This document shows positions 10,683 through 20,453 of a stretch of DNA of 39,325 bases, in pieces. The stretch covers positions 1 through 39,325 of the forward strand of contig NZ_JARHZE010000059.1 of the NCBI RefSeq assembly GCF_029258315.1. Reading direction: 5' to 3'. Below the pieces are notes generated by a model. It did not search any database, was not told where the DNA came from, and worked only from the letters and a program-made list of their open reading frames with translations. This DNA is from Fusobacterium sp. (GTDB lineage: Bacteria > Fusobacteriota > Fusobacteriia > Fusobacteriales > Fusobacteriaceae). Every line of letters begins with the position of its first letter. The first letter of the stretch is position 1. The translations under genes and the position numbers were made by a program.

Positions 10683-11225
10683 ATGGCAAAAATTTATGTA
10701 TTACTAGCTGAAGGTTTTGAACTTATGGAAACAACAGTTCCAATAGATATTTTAAAAAGAGCTGGCATTAAGGTAACAACCCTTTCTTTAAATAAAACTC
10801 CCTCTGTCAATTCAGCTCAAAATATCCCTATCATAGCTGATGAGATTTTTAAAGATTATAAAGATGCTGATGGTATTTTTCTAGCTGGAGGGTATAGTAA
10901 CTATGAAAATTTATTTAGAAGTGATGAGGCATTTAGAATGATAGATTTTTATTTAAAAAATAATAAATTTATCTTTGCAATTTCTGGAGCCCCTTACTCC
11001 TTAGCTAAACACAATCTAATTAACAATAGAACTATCTCTGTCCATAAAACTTATGAGGAAAAAGCAAAAGAATTTTGTAATATTTCCTCTCTTCCAATAA
11101 CTTTGGATAAAAATTTAATAACTTGTAAAAGTACAGGTTTTGTTCAAGATCTAGCTTTTGAAATAGTAAAAATCCTTGCTCCTGATAAACTTGAAAAAGT
11201 CAAAAAAGGTTTGGGTATCTTATAA
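10683..11225 (+). CDS. DJ-1/PfpI family protein
   Basis: KIYVLLAEGFELMETTVPIDILKRAGI...DADGIFLAGGYSN...; the usual nucleophile region reads FAISGAPYSLA. Confidence 0.9.
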   Translation: MAKIYVLLAEGFELMETTVPIDILKRAGIKVTTLSLNKTPSVNSAQNIPIIADEIFKDYKDADGIFLAGGYSNYENLFRSDEAFRMIDFYLKNNKFIFAISGAPYSLAKHNLINNRTISVHKTYEEKAKEFCNISSLPITLDKNLITCKSTGFVQDLAFEIVKILAPDKLEKVKKGLGIL

Positions 11226-11258
11226 GAAAAGGTGATCCTTAAGAATCACCTTTTTTAT
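11226..11258. terminator. Bidirectional rho-independent terminator
   Basis: AAAAGGTGATcc-ttaaga-ATCACCTTTTTT between convergent genes. Confidence 0.82.
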
Positions 11259-11817
11259 ATATCCCATTTTCTTTTATAAATTTTATAAGTTTTGGATCTA
11301 GTATATCACTACAATCTTCATCTTTTTTTAATTTTTGTTTTATTTCAGTAGAGGAGATATCGTAATAATCATTTTCAAATTCAATTATCTTATCTGATTT
11401 AATTTCACTTACATATCCCTTTCTTCTTAGAATAACAACTGTGGAATTTTCAAGAATTTCTTTATAATTTTTCCATTTTGTAAAATAAGCTGCTGAGTCC
11501 CCACCGATTATTTCAAAATATTCATTCTCTCTTCCGTAGATCTCCATAAGATTATCCAAAGTCTTATAAGTATAAGAAATTTCATCTTTTTCTATCTCAA
11601 TCTTAGAGATCTCTACCTTTTCTATATCTCCAAATACAAGATTGCACATCTCATATCTTAAAATATTGTCAGACAGATTATTTTTTCCGTGAGAGGCTCT
11701 TCCAACTGGTATAATCAAAAGTTTATCCAATTTAAGATTTTCTATTGCATATTGAGCTACATTTTTATGTCCAAAATGTGGAGGATCAAAACTTCCACCA
11801 TAAATACCTATTCTCAA
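11239..11817 (-). CDS. nadD: Nicotinate-nucleotide adenylyltransferase
   Basis: MRIGIYGGSFDPPHFGHKNVAQYA, FEIIGGDSAAYFTKWKNYKEI, YYDISSTEIKQKL. Confidence 0.93.
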   Translation of the reverse strand: MRIGIYGGSFDPPHFGHKNVAQYAIENLKLDKLLIIPVGRASHGKNNLSDNILRYEMCNLVFGDIEKVEISKIEIEKDEISYTYKTLDNLMEIYGRENEYFEIIGGDSAAYFTKWKNYKEILENSTVVILRRKGYVSEIKSDKIIEFENDYYDISSTEIKQKLKKDEDCSDILDPKLIKFIKENGIYKKGDS

Positions 11818-12266
11818 TTTTCTATCTCCATTATATTTTTTATTAGTTCCTCTTCATTTCTTGAAGTTTTTATATTATCTCTAATATCCTTTTCTCTGAA
11901 AATTCTAGCAATGCTAGACATAAGTTTTAAATATTCCTGCCCCTTTTCTTTTGGTCCACCTACTAAGACAACTACTTTTATAAGTTCTCCATCAATAGCC
12001 CCAAAATCAACAGCATTTTCTAAAACAGCAATACTTACAACTAGGTCTTTCACCCCATCACATCTAGTGTGAGGCATAGCTATTCCCATTCCTATCCCTG
12101 TACTACCTATATTTTCTCTTTCCATTATATTTTTAAAAAATATATCCTTATCTTCTACTAAATCTGTATTTTCACTAATTAAATTTACTATTTTTTCTAG
12201 TATTTCCTCTTTTGTGTTTTTTCCTTTGATAAATTTTATTAATTTTTCATTAGTATATTTAACCAT
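11814..12266 (-). CDS. PTS EIIA type-2 (fructose/nitrogen-type) domain protein
   Basis: REN..GSTGIGMGIAMPHTRCDGVKDLVVSIAVLENAVDFGAIDGELIKVVVLVGGPKE. Confidence 0.9.
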   Translation of the reverse strand: MVKYTNEKLIKFIKGKNTKEEILEKIVNLISENTDLVEDKDIFFKNIMERENIGSTGIGMGIAMPHTRCDGVKDLVVSIAVLENAVDFGAIDGELIKVVVLVGGPKEKGQEYLKLMSSIARIFREKDIRDNIKTSRNEEELIKNIMEIEN

Positions 12267-12277
12267 TTTTTCCCCTC

Positions 12278-13111
12278 TTATTTACTAAGATTTTCAAAAA
12301 TAACTTCCTTAATATCTATTAATTTTTCTACATTTTCTAATTTTTCTACTCTATCCATTTTTTCTTTTAAAATACTTATATATTTTTTATCATTAATATA
12401 CTCATATTTTTCTAATAGATTTAAATATCCTAAAACTTTTAATCCCTCAACATTTCTATATTTTTCTATGTTATTATTAAATCTCTCTCTTAAAGATTCC
12501 TTTGTTAAATTTTCATCTACATACACATTTTCATACTCATATAAATCAAATCTTAATTTTGTTATATAAGAGATTACAAAATAAAATACCTCTAAAGAAT
12601 ATCCAAATTTTTCAAAAAATTCTCTCATTGAATGGATATAAAGAGATTTTTCAGATTTTATATTGTCCATTAAAACTATTTCAGATATAAATTTAAAAAA
12701 TTCTTCCTCATCTCTCTTATAAAGTTCATATAAATATTTAATTCCATACTCTAATTTACCATTTACAACCAATTTTATTATATTTTTTTTCATTGAAACT
12801 GTATCAATATTTTGTATTCTACTAAGTGAATTATCTTTTAAACTATCTTGCTCAGAAAAGTCCATTTGACTTTGAAAATATCTTAAAAACTTTTCATCAT
12901 TTTCATAAAGAGCTGAAAATAAAACATAATTTCCCTCTTTTCTTTTTATTCTTCCCAATTCATCTATTGTAAAAAAAGCCTTTTTATTTGTAGTATGAAT
13001 TAATTTTCTTAAAAAACTCCCCCTAGATTTTTCACTTGCCTCATAGATTTTTTCTATTTCAAGAAATAACTCCTCACATTTAAAATCTTTTAGGTTTGAT
13101 ATATTACTCAT
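12278..13111 (-). CDS. Conserved hypothetical protein
   Basis: 277-aa ORF overlapping the lpxK end (13104-13111); no family recognised. Confidence 0.8.
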   Translation of the reverse strand: MSNISNLKDFKCEELFLEIEKIYEASEKSRGSFLRKLIHTTNKKAFFTIDELGRIKRKEGNYVLFSALYENDEKFLRYFQSQMDFSEQDSLKDNSLSRIQNIDTVSMKKNIIKLVVNGKLEYGIKYLYELYKRDEEEFFKFISEIVLMDNIKSEKSLYIHSMREFFEKFGYSLEVFYFVISYITKLRFDLYEYENVYVDENLTKESLRERFNNNIEKYRNVEGLKVLGYLNLLEKYEYINDKKYISILKEKMDRVEKLENVEKLIDIKEVIFENLSK

Positions 13112-14120
13112 TCATTTCTCCTCTCAAACACTCTAAAGTATTGTCCTCTAGTATATCAAATTCTATTTTTAAAACAAATAGTTTATTTATTTTCATATCT
13201 TTTGGTAGTTTTACCATATCTTTTTCTGTTGTGATTATATATTCGGCCTTCATATCCTCAGCACGCTTTTGTATAAGATCCAAATCTTTTTGTGTAAAAC
13301 TGTGGTGATCTAAAAAATCAACCCTCTCTATGTAAGCTGGATCCAATGAAATAACTGTCTTTTCAAAGTTCAATGGATTTGCAAGTCCTGAAAACAGTAG
13401 AACTCTTTTTCCCTTTACCCAGAAAAGCGGTTTCATATTTCCTTCCATATCATACAAAGCCTTTATCCCGTGAACTGCAACTGACACAGGTTTTTTATAT
13501 CTATCTTTTAAAAATCTTTTAAGCTGTCTTAAATCTCTCTGAGGTATAAGATCCGATTTTGTAATTATAAATTCTGACGCTCTCTTTGCTCCTGTATCAA
13601 ACTTTTCTCTAAGAGTTCCTTTTGGAAGTAAAGCTCTCCAACCAAATGGATTCGTTGCATCAATAAGAACTATATCCCAATTTCTAAAAAACTTTCTATG
13701 TTGAAATCCATCATCTAAAAGAATTGTATCAGCATTAAAAACTTTCTTAGCAAGTTTAGCAGCCTCATATCTACTTCTACCAACTATTACAGGAACTTTT
13801 AAATTTAAAGCGTGGCTATAAGGCTCATCTCCACTTTCCTTAGTACTCACCAATATTTTTTCTCCATCAGAAACAACCAAAGGATCAACTTTTCTCTTTC
13901 CTCTATATCCTCTTGAAACTACTACAACATTTCTTCCTTGATCGTGTAACTTTTTTGCAAAATATTGTACAGCTGGAGTTTTTCCTGTTCCTCCAACTGT
14001 TATATTTCCTATACAGATCACAAAAAGATCATCTATTCTATTTATTTTTAAAATTTTCTTATCATAGAGCCAGTTTCTCAAACTAGTAATAAGATAATAT
14101 ATATATGATAATAATTTCAT
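13104..14120 (-). CDS. lpxK: Tetraacyldisaccharide 4'-kinase
   Basis: VCIGNITVGGTGKTPAVQYFAKKL, VVSRGYRGK, DTILLDDGFQHRKFFRNWDIVLIDA. Confidence 0.95.
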   Translation of the reverse strand: MKLLSYIYYLITSLRNWLYDKKILKINRIDDLFVICIGNITVGGTGKTPAVQYFAKKLHDQGRNVVVVSRGYRGKRKVDPLVVSDGEKILVSTKESGDEPYSHALNLKVPVIVGRSRYEAAKLAKKVFNADTILLDDGFQHRKFFRNWDIVLIDATNPFGWRALLPKGTLREKFDTGAKRASEFIITKSDLIPQRDLRQLKRFLKDRYKKPVSVAVHGIKALYDMEGNMKPLFWVKGKRVLLFSGLANPLNFEKTVISLDPAYIERVDFLDHHSFTQKDLDLIQKRAEDMKAEYIITTEKDMVKLPKDMKINKLFVLKIEFDILEDNTLECLRGEMNE

Positions 14121-14218
14121 TTTTCCCTCTTCAAACTGTTTATTTTTATACTTTCTATATTTTACCCTTAATTTACATAAAAATCAAAGAAAAATTTATT
14201 TATTACAAAATATTTTTT

Positions 14219-17200
14219 CTAAAGTTTTACAGGGACTATCTTAGATATTCCTATTTTTTTATTCATAGTAACTCCAAATATACTATCAGAGGATCTCATT
14301 GTCTCCTTATTATGTGTTATTAAAATGAATTGCGATTTATCTGTAAATTCTTTTAATTTTCCAATAAGTTTTTTTGTGTTCTTTTCATCAAGAGCCGCCT
14401 CAATCTCATCAAGGAAAGTAAAAGGACTTGGTTTATACATAAATATAGCCATTATAAATGCTATTGCCACCATTGATTTTTCTCCACCTGAAAGAAGTGT
14501 CAATGATTGTCTTTTTTTATTTTTAAATTTAACAAAGATTTCAACTCCACAGTTTTCAAAATCCTCTTCATTTGATATAGTCAAACTTCCCTCTGAGTTG
14601 TCAATAGTTTCCATACACATCTGATTAAAATTATTATTTATACTATTGTATGCATCATAAAATCTCTGTCTTATAGAGTTTCCAATGTCCTCTATTATTT
14701 CAAGCAATGAATTTCTACTTGCCTCTAAATCATCTTTTTGGGATTTTATAAAATTATATCTTTGATCCAGTTCTTTAAACTCCTCAACTGCCAATAGGTT
14801 TACATTTTCAAAATCTTTTAATTTATTAGTCAGATATTTTACCCTTTCTAAAGAAGATTTATAAATATTTTCCTCAATAGGTTTCATATTTATGTTTTCC
14901 ATCTCGCCTATTTTCTCTTGTAAATTATTTATTTTTTCTTGATAATCTAAAGACTTTGCTTTTTCTCCAGATATTTTTTCTTCTTCCTTATATTTTTTTG
15001 TTTCAATATCTTTTATTATCCCTATCAATTCCTTCTCTTTTATTTGAAGAAGTTGCTCTTTCTCGTCAGCTACACTTAACTCTTTATTCTCTTTTTCAAA
15101 TTGTAACTCTTTTTCCTCTTTGCTCTTCTCAATATCCAAAAGATTTCTCTTAATATCTTCCATCTCTTTTTTCAGATTTTCAAGTCTTTGATCAGCAGTT
15201 AATCTTTCCTTTTGAAGTTCATCTTTTTCTATTTTATTTTTTTCTATATCATTTTTTATTTGCACAGTTCTGTCTTTAGTGTTTAAGAATTTTATCTTTA
15301 TATCTGAATAATCAGCTTTTATCTTACTGATATTCTCCCCTAAACTATTAAGTACCTCTGTATTCTTTTCTATAAACTCTCTTATCTCTTTTGTATTTTT
15401 TTCCAAGCTCTGTTTATTTTCATTTGATTCTTTTATTCTTTTGTTGTACTCCTCTAGATAGATCTCTTCCTCTTCCTTTTCACTAAAGGCTACTTTTTTC
15501 TCTTTTTCAAATCTTTGTTCTCTACTTTTTAAATTTTCAAACTCTTCAGTATAATTTTTAATATTTTTTCTAATTGTACTGTTTTCACTATCTAAACTTT
15601 GAGTTTTTTCCTCTAATTTATATAGTTTTTCATTATTTTCTTCTAAATATTTTTTTATCTTCTCTATTCTAATTTGATTTTCAGATATTATAGTTTCAAG
15701 TCTTCTAAGCTCTTTTCTTCTTTCAAACATCTGAGAGATAGCAGAGTTTTTATTTTCTCCCCCTGTTATTCTTCCAGATCCACTTATAAGCTCTCCTGAA
15801 AGGCTTACTATATTTCCAGAAAAAATATTTTTCTTTGAAATTGAAATAGCTGTATCAATATTTTCTACTATCAATAGGTTTCCTAAAACCATATCAATAA
15901 TTTTTTGATATTTTTTATCAAATTCAACAAGCTCAGAACCTCTACCAACTACCCCCTGAATATTTGGTATATCTTTTTTAGTAAAAGTTTTAATAGTATC
16001 CAAAGCTAAGAAAGAGGCCTTTCCAACCTTTCTTTCCTTTAAGATCTCAATACATCTTTTAGCCACTCCACTATTTTCAACAACTATATCCTGAAGATTT
16101 CCAGCTATTGATGCCTCAATAGCCTTTTCAAATTTTTCAGGTATATTTATAATAGATATTAAAGCTCCCTCTACACCTTTCATTCCAAGATTTAATATCT
16201 CTTTTACACCCTTATAAAATCCTTCATTATGCTCTTCAAATCTCTGAATAGTGTTATATTTACTTTGAGCCTTCTCAACCTCAATTTCACTTTTTCTAAA
16301 TTCATCGTTTGCTCTATTTATCTTTATACTGATTTCACTTATATTTTTTTCACATTCACTTTGAGACTTTTCATTTTCTTTTAATCTATTTTCAGAGTTA
16401 ATCTTATTTTTTTCAGCCTCTTCAAATAACTTTTTATTTTCTAAAAGTTTTTTCTCTATCTCTTCAAGTTCTTGATTAAGAGTTTTTATCTTAGACATAC
16501 TACCTTTTATTCTTTTTTCAGAACTTTCAATCTCATTATCATATTGAAGTTTAGTAACCTCAAAATCTAGTATCTGTCTTTTCTTAACTTCTAACTCTCT
16601 CTCTAGTTCTGTTTTTTTAGTTTCTAACTGATTAACCTCTTTCTCTAAAGTTTTTACTTTTTCCTCACTTGTTTCTAAGAAAGAGATTAACTTTTTATTT
16701 TCCTCTAAAAATCTTTCATACTCCTCTTTATTTTTTTGGATCTTTTCATTGAAAGTTTTTAATCTCTCTTCTCTCTCTTTTTCTTCTCTTTGATACCCTT
16801 TTTCTCTTTCAAGGAGTTTAGCTTTTTCCTTTTCAAAATTATTGATAATATTTTTTAGATCTTCATTTTTATTTATCAACTCTTGAATAGTATTTTTTAC
16901 CTCTTCTATACCTTGTCTTACTTGAGAGATCTCTTTTTCCTTATTCTCTTTTTCTTTTAAAATCTCCTCTAAATTTTTTATAATCTCAATCTGTCTTAGA
17001 TTTGATTTTTCTAAAAATTCTCTATTCTGTCCAAGTTCAAAAGTGATAACCCCTTTATTTAAAGAGTCTCTTTCCTCTTTCAAATTTAAAAATTCCAAAG
17101 CTTTTTCAGCTTGTTTTTTTATTTTTATCCTTTGTTCCCCTGTTTCTGTTAGGATAAGATCTATTTTTTCAACCTCATTGACTACATTGGCTAATTTTTT

Positions 17201-17734
17201 TTCAGATTCTATCTTTCTTATCTGATATTTTTTTACACCAGCAGCCTCTTCGATAATCTCCTTAACCTCTTTTTTAGAGGAAGATATTATTCTCTCAACC
17301 TTCCCCTGTCCTATAACAGAGTAAGCAGATTTTCCAATACCCGTATCCATAAACATATCACTAATATCTTTAAGTCTAGCTCTTTTATCATTTATAAGAT
17401 ATTCATTATCCCCTGAACTATAAATCTTTCTAGTGATTTTTAAAGTCTGTTCATCTGTTGGAAAATACCCATCTTTATTATCTATAAAAAGAGAAACCTC
17501 AGCACTTCCAGCACCTTTTTTAGACTCTCCACCAGAAAATATTATATCCTTACTCTCTTTTGCTCTAATATTTTTATATGATTGTTCTCCTAGCACCCAA
17601 AGGATAGAATCTAGTATATTAGATTTTCCAGATCCATTTGGTCCCACTATTGATGTTATCCCACCATTAAAATCTATTTTTATTCTTTCGCCAAAAGATT
17701 TAAATCCGTATATCTCTACTCCCTTTAAATGCAT
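14219..17734 (-). CDS. smc: Chromosome segregation protein SMC
   Basis: MHLKGVEIYGFKSFGERIKIDF, GPNGSGKSN, long coiled coils around a hinge, LTLLSGGEKSMVAIAF, FTFLDEIEAALDEKNT. Confidence 0.97.
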   Translation of the reverse strand: MHLKGVEIYGFKSFGERIKIDFNGGITSIVGPNGSGKSNILDSILWVLGEQSYKNIRAKESKDIIFSGGESKKGAGSAEVSLFIDNKDGYFPTDEQTLKITRKIYSSGDNEYLINDKRARLKDISDMFMDTGIGKSAYSVIGQGKVERIISSSKKEVKEIIEEAAGVKKYQIRKIESEKKLANVVNEVEKIDLILTETGEQRIKIKKQAEKALEFLNLKEERDSLNKGVITFELGQNREFLEKSNLRQIEIIKNLEEILKEKENKEKEISQVRQGIEEVKNTIQELINKNEDLKNIINNFEKEKAKLLEREKGYQREEKEREERLKTFNEKIQKNKEEYERFLEENKKLISFLETSEEKVKTLEKEVNQLETKKTELERELEVKKRQILDFEVTKLQYDNEIESSEKRIKGSMSKIKTLNQELEEIEKKLLENKKLFEEAEKNKINSENRLKENEKSQSECEKNISEISIKINRANDEFRKSEIEVEKAQSKYNTIQRFEEHNEGFYKGVKEILNLGMKGVEGALISIINIPEKFEKAIEASIAGNLQDIVVENSGVAKRCIEILKERKVGKASFLALDTIKTFTKKDIPNIQGVVGRGSELVEFDKKYQKIIDMVLGNLLIVENIDTAISISKKNIFSGNIVSLSGELISGSGRITGGENKNSAISQMFERRKELRRLETIISENQIRIEKIKKYLEENNEKLYKLEEKTQSLDSENSTIRKNIKNYTEEFENLKSREQRFEKEKKVAFSEKEEEEIYLEEYNKRIKESNENKQSLEKNTKEIREFIEKNTEVLNSLGENISKIKADYSDIKIKFLNTKDRTVQIKNDIEKNKIEKDELQKERLTADQRLENLKKEMEDIKRNLLDIEKSKEEKELQFEKENKELSVADEKEQLLQIKEKELIGIIKDIETKKYKEEEKISGEKAKSLDYQEKINNLQEKIGEMENINMKPIEENIYKSSLERVKYLTNKLKDFENVNLLAVEEFKELDQRYNFIKSQKDDLEASRNSLLEIIEDIGNSIRQRFYDAYNSINNNFNQMCMETIDNSEGSLTISNEEDFENCGVEIFVKFKNKKRQSLTLLSGGEKSMVAIAFIMAIFMYKPSPFTFLDEIEAALDEKNTKKLIGKLKEFTDKSQFILITHNKETMRSSDSIFGVTMNKKIGISKIVPVKL

Positions 17735-17751
17735 CTTCTCTCCTTAATCTT

Positions 17752-19056
17752 CTACAATATATATTTATCTAAATTTTCTTCTTCTTTATCTTCTTTTATA
17801 AATTTTTCAACCATTTTTTTATCAATAGTTATTTTCTTCATTTTTTCATATGGAGCCTCAAACATTATATCTCTAAGTACCATCTCAATTACTCCTGCAA
17901 GTCTTCTAGCTCCTATATTCTCAACATTACAGTTCTGTTCATAAGCATACTCTGCTATTCTTTCAATGGCAACCTTTGAAAAATTAATCTCAACATTGTC
18001 CACTAATAAAAGATTTTTATATTGATCTATTAGATTATAATCTACCTCTGTAAGAATTTTTACAAAGTCCTCTTTTGTAAGATCATTCATCTCTACTACA
18101 ATAGGAAATCTTCCCTGTAATTCTGGCATAAGATCTGAAAAACTAGACTCACTAAATGCTCCTGCTGCTATAAATAAAATATGTTCTGTCTTAACTGGTC
18201 CATATTTAGTTATAACTGTTGTTCCTTCTACTATCGGTAAAATATCTCTTTGAACCCCTTGCCTTGATACTTCCCCTCTTCCTTCACTATTAGTTGCTGC
18301 TATCTTATCTATCTCGTCTATAAAAATTATTCCATTGTCCTCTACTCTTCTTACTGCCTCTAATCCTATGGATTCCATATCTAAATTATCATCTATCTCT
18401 TTATTTATTATAATTTCAATAGCATCTTTTACTTTTGTCTTAGACTTTTTCGCCTTTTTATTATCACCTAAATTCATAACATTTTGAAGAACATTTTCAA
18501 TATCATTTTTTTCAGAATATCCCATTATCTCTATTATAGGTCCTCTTGTTTCATATTGACTTTTATCCATCTCAACATATTCTTCATCATATTTTCCTGA
18601 TTTTATATCATCCATAAGATTATTTTTAAATTCATCATTTAAACTATCTAATTCATTTATTAATTTAGCAACTTTTTCCACAGCATCTTCATAGTATTTT
18701 TCTCTTAATTTTTCTGTTTCTTCAGCTCTAACTCTTTTCACAGTAAGAGAAACTATATCTTTTATAATACTCTCAACATCTTTTCCAACATATCCAACCT
18801 CAGTATATTTTGTAGCCTCAACTTTTAGAAAAGGTGAATTTGTTATTTTTGCAAGTCTTCTTGCAAGTTCTGTTTTTCCCACTCCTGTTGAACCCATAAG
18901 GATTACATTTTTAGGAGTTATTTCTTTTCTCATAACCTCATCTTTTATATTTTGTCTTCTATATCTATTTCTCAAAGATATTGCTAGATTTTTTTTAGCC
19001 TCATCTTGAGAAACTATATATTTATCCAATTCTTTTACAATCTCTTTTGGAATCAT
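17752..19056 (-). CDS. hslU: ATP-dependent protease ATPase subunit HslU (ClpY)
   Basis: IPKEIVKELDKYIVSQDEAKKNLAISLRNRYRR, GSTGVGKTELARRLAK, FIDEIDKIA, QGVQRDILPIVEG; AAAGGAGAG RBS before ATG 19056. Confidence 0.95.
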   Translation of the reverse strand: MIPKEIVKELDKYIVSQDEAKKNLAISLRNRYRRQNIKDEVMRKEITPKNVILMGSTGVGKTELARRLAKITNSPFLKVEATKYTEVGYVGKDVESIIKDIVSLTVKRVRAEETEKLREKYYEDAVEKVAKLINELDSLNDEFKNNLMDDIKSGKYDEEYVEMDKSQYETRGPIIEIMGYSEKNDIENVLQNVMNLGDNKKAKKSKTKVKDAIEIIINKEIDDNLDMESIGLEAVRRVEDNGIIFIDEIDKIAATNSEGRGEVSRQGVQRDILPIVEGTTVITKYGPVKTEHILFIAAGAFSESSFSDLMPELQGRFPIVVEMNDLTKEDFVKILTEVDYNLIDQYKNLLLVDNVEINFSKVAIERIAEYAYEQNCNVENIGARRLAGVIEMVLRDIMFEAPYEKMKKITIDKKMVEKFIKEDKEEENLDKYIL

Positions 19057-19073
19057 CTTCTCTCCTTTATACA

Positions 19074-19101
19074 TAAAAAAAGCTAACTTTTCAGCTAGCT
19101 T
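19074..19101 (-). terminator. Possible terminator/attenuator between rdgB and hslU
   Basis: Minus strand AAGCTA-gctgaaaagt-TAGCTTTTTTT overlapping the rdgB stop. Confidence 0.5.
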
Positions 19102-19684
19102 ATTTTAATATCTCATCTATATTTTTCTTTAGCTCTGCTAAAGCTCTCGCTCTGTGACTTATTTGATTTTTTAAATCTTTCATTTCAGCTGTTGTTTGAC
19201 CATACTCTTTTATATAAAAATATGGATCATAACCAAATCCGTACTCTCCACGAGGCTCATCAATTATCTCTCCATGAACTTCTCCAGTAAAACTATATGT
19301 TTCTCCTGTTGGTTTTGCTAGAGTTATTACACAGACAAACTTAGCTTTTCTATTTTCAATCCCTTGAAGATTAGCAATAAGTTTTTTATTATTTTCTTCA
19401 TCTGTTGCATGTTCTCCAGCATATCTAGCTGAATATACTCCCGGAGCTCCATTTAAAGCTTCTACACATATTCCAGAATCATCAGCTATTGTTATCATAT
19501 TTGTAAATTTAGCTATTTCTAAAGCTTTTTTCTTAGAGTTCTCTTCAAAAGTATTTCCATCTTCAACAACTTCTGGAATATCTATCCCATCTTTTATTGA
19601 AAGTATCTCTGTATTTTCCATTGAAAATATCTTTTTTATCTCTTCAATCTTATTTTTATTTCCAGTTGCTAAAAATATTTTCAT
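19100..19684 (-). CDS. rdgB: XTP/dITP diphosphatase (RdgB/HAM1)
   Basis: MKIFLATGNKNKIEEIKKI, ADDSGICVEALNGAPGVYSARYAGE, YGFGYDPYF. Confidence 0.95.
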   Translation of the reverse strand: MKIFLATGNKNKIEEIKKIFSMENTEILSIKDGIDIPEVVEDGNTFEENSKKKALEIAKFTNMITIADDSGICVEALNGAPGVYSARYAGEHATDEENNKKLIANLQGIENRKAKFVCVITLAKPTGETYSFTGEVHGEIIDEPRGEYGFGYDPYFYIKEYGQTTAEMKDLKNQISHRARALAELKKNIDEILK

Positions 19685-19693
19685 TTTTTCTCC

Positions 19694-20440
19694 TTATTTT
19701 TCAGTTCCAAACTCTTCTTCTAAAGTTTTCTCTTGAATTTCAAACAGTTCATTTATTCCCTTTTCTGCTAAATCAAGAAGTATATTTAGCTGTGCTCTTG
19801 AATATGTAGCCTCTTCTCCTGTTCCTTGAACTTCTACATACTCTCCTTTATCAGTCATAATTACATTCATATCAACTTCAGCAGCTGAATCTTCACTGTA
19901 TTTAAGATCTAACATTGGTGTTCCTGCAACAATTCCAACACTTATAGCAGCTATTTTTGATTTTAATGGATTTTCTGTTAAAACTCCCTCTCTAACCATT
20001 CTTTCAATAGCCATATGAAGAGCAATATATCCACCTGTTATAGATGCTGTTCTTGTTCCACCATCAGCTTGAATTACATCACAATCTATTGTTATAGTTC
20101 TTTCTCCAATTTTATCCAAATCAATACAAGCTCTCAATGCTCTTCCAATAAGTCTTTGTATCTCCATTGTTCTTCCTGTAAGTTTTCCCTTAGCAGATTC
20201 TCTTTGATTTCTTTCCTCTGTGGCTCTTGGTAACATTGAGTACTCAGCAGTTATCCAACCCTTTCCTGTATTTCTTAAAAATGGAGGCACCTTATCTGAA
20301 ACAGATGCTGTACAAATTACTTTTGTATTTCCAAAAGCTATAAGAACAGATCCCTCTGCGTGCATTGTATAGTTTCTTACAACTTCAACTTTTCTAATAT
20401 TATCTACTTTTCTTCCATCTTCTCTTATAATTTCGTTCAT
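19694..20440 (-). CDS. rph: Ribonuclease PH
   Basis: [59 protein letters not shown]. Confidence 0.96.
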   Translation of the reverse strand: MNEIIREDGRKVDNIRKVEVVRNYTMHAEGSVLIAFGNTKVICTASVSDKVPPFLRNTGKGWITAEYSMLPRATEERNQRESAKGKLTGRTMEIQRLIGRALRACIDLDKIGERTITIDCDVIQADGGTRTASITGGYIALHMAIERMVREGVLTENPLKSKIAAISVGIVAGTPMLDLKYSEDSAAEVDMNVIMTDKGEYVEVQGTGEEATYSRAQLNILLDLAEKGINELFEIQEKTLEEEFGTEK

Positions 20441-20453
20441 CTCTTTCCACCTT

